Shown: one piece after another, positions 37,691 through 37,929 of the stretch
Numbering within the stretch: position 1 is the stretch's first letter
Layout: each line of letters starts with the position of its first letter
Assembly (NCBI GenBank): GCA_009379915.1
Contig: WHSV01000028.1
Span: 1-37,929, forward strand
Direction of reading: 5' to 3'
Source: Actinomycetota bacterium
Lineage (GTDB): Bacteria > Actinomycetota > CADDZG01 > WHSQ01
Length of the DNA: 37,929 nucleotides
The notes under the pieces: generated by a model
Databases searched by the model: none
Seen by the model: the letters and a program-made list of their open reading frames with translations, nothing else
What the model was told of the DNA's origin: nothing
Translations under genes and position numbers: made by a program

Positions 37691-37929
37691 CTAAGTATCC
37701 ATGGAACGGTCGACTTGGAAGAGCTCCCGGATTCCCAGCGCTTTTGTGACTGTACGGACGACATACGGCTCGTCTCGCACCACGTCTGAGACGTGGTCCA
37801 GGTAAATCGGATGACCCGTTTGCCCTCGCAGGAATGCGGCATTGTCCCGTCGCCGGCCGTCGTTGAAACGCTCACGAGAAGCGTGCCACTTTCGACCGTC
37901 CACCTCGATGATCAAGTTGTGAGCTTGGT
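37691..37929 (-). CDS. DUF559 endonuclease-like protein, 3' part (cut by window edge)
   Basis: The C-terminal 78 residues, open to the window edge. LIIEVDGRKWHASRERFNDG then RRRDNAAFL matches the DUF559 domain, a very-short-patch-repair-like endonuclease fold (…iEvDG..wH..r..f..Dr.Rdn.L...Gw.vlRftw.dv…). After FLRGQ the frame reads TGHPIYLDHV, but the next frame encodes RVIRFTW at exactly the family position; the original frame resumes in family register at DHVSDVV. A pair of compensating indels therefore seems to have scrambled about eight residues. It may be functional with an altered strand, or decaying. The 5' end lies outside the window. Confidence 0.65.
   Translation of the reverse strand, partial: QAHNLIIEVDGRKWHASRERFNDGRRRDNAAFLRGQTGHPIYLDHVSDVVRDEPYVVRTVTKALGIRELFQVDRSMDT

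Overview
The window is high-GC DNA from an actinobacterium-like genome (phylum Actinomycetota, probably a deep-branching lineage known mainly from environmental assemblies). Evidence: a rex-hemA-hemC-cobA/hemD-hemB-hemL operon in the order known from Streptomyces; a 33-residue bS22-type basic ribosomal protein; an iron-sulfur APS reductase beside a ferredoxin-type sulfite reductase; and many promoters whose -10 box lies 6-9 nt before the start codon, as expected for leaderless mRNAs. Two traits are atypical for mainstream Actinobacteria: System I (Ccm) cytochrome c maturation, and a split, cytochrome b6f-like quinol:cytochrome c reductase.

Layout. 1-3.4 kb: an eroded HD-GYP fragment, a small excisionase/MerR-like regulator, a Clp1/Grc3-type P-loop kinase, bS22, two small membrane proteins and a degraded AAA+ ATPase remnant. 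3.4-7.6 kb, plus strand: SAM hydrolase, an SDR/epimerase, a zinc-motif acyltransferase and a beta-propeller lipoprotein. 7.6-10.4 kb, minus strand: a tightly coupled sulfate assimilation operon (sulfite reductase, APS reductase, a 54-aa zinc ribbon, a 33-aa membrane protein). 10.5-12.7 kb, minus strand: a CheY-like receiver, a TIM-barrel isomerase-like protein and a Crp/Fnr regulator. 12.7-13.46 kb: a repeat-rich intergenic region. 13.46-15.5 kb: GntR regulator, TlpA/ResA thioredoxin, CcdA, then an orphan Fic-type winged-helix fragment. 15.8-23.0 kb: the Rex-controlled haem/sirohaem operon. 23.1-29.04 kb, minus strand: an HD-like protein and the b6f-like respiratory operon (small membrane protein, 2[4Fe-4S] ferredoxin, cytochrome b6-like, subunit IV-like, Rieske, dihaem cytochrome c, acidic membrane protein, small lipoprotein). 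29.1-37.6 kb, minus strand: ccmE-ccmF-ccmH-ccmI-like-surface protein-ccmA-ccmB-M15 lipoprotein, a second repeat array, then ccmC-ccmD. The right edge carries the 3' part of a DUF559 endonuclease-like gene.

The genes form a connected theme. The rex-hem operon makes tetrapyrrole: haem for the cytochromes and, through the SUMT domain, sirohaem for sulfite reductase. Ccm with CcdA/TlpA handles haem export, haem attachment and thiol reduction for c-type cytochromes, and the bc/b6f-like complex uses them. Rex binds NADH/NAD+, and a perfect Rex operator sits on the -35 box of its own operon, so haem supply appears tied to cellular redox state.

Most notable unexplained structures: a family of 72-82 bp intergenic repeats in two distant arrays, both arranged as three direct copies followed by inverted copies; a b6f-type complex encoded with its own bacterial-type ferredoxin; a CcmE with a Cys-x3-Phe haem motif together with a CX7C CcmH; and two micro-proteins translationally coupled to cysH. 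All assignments are by reading sequence motifs; no database search was run.
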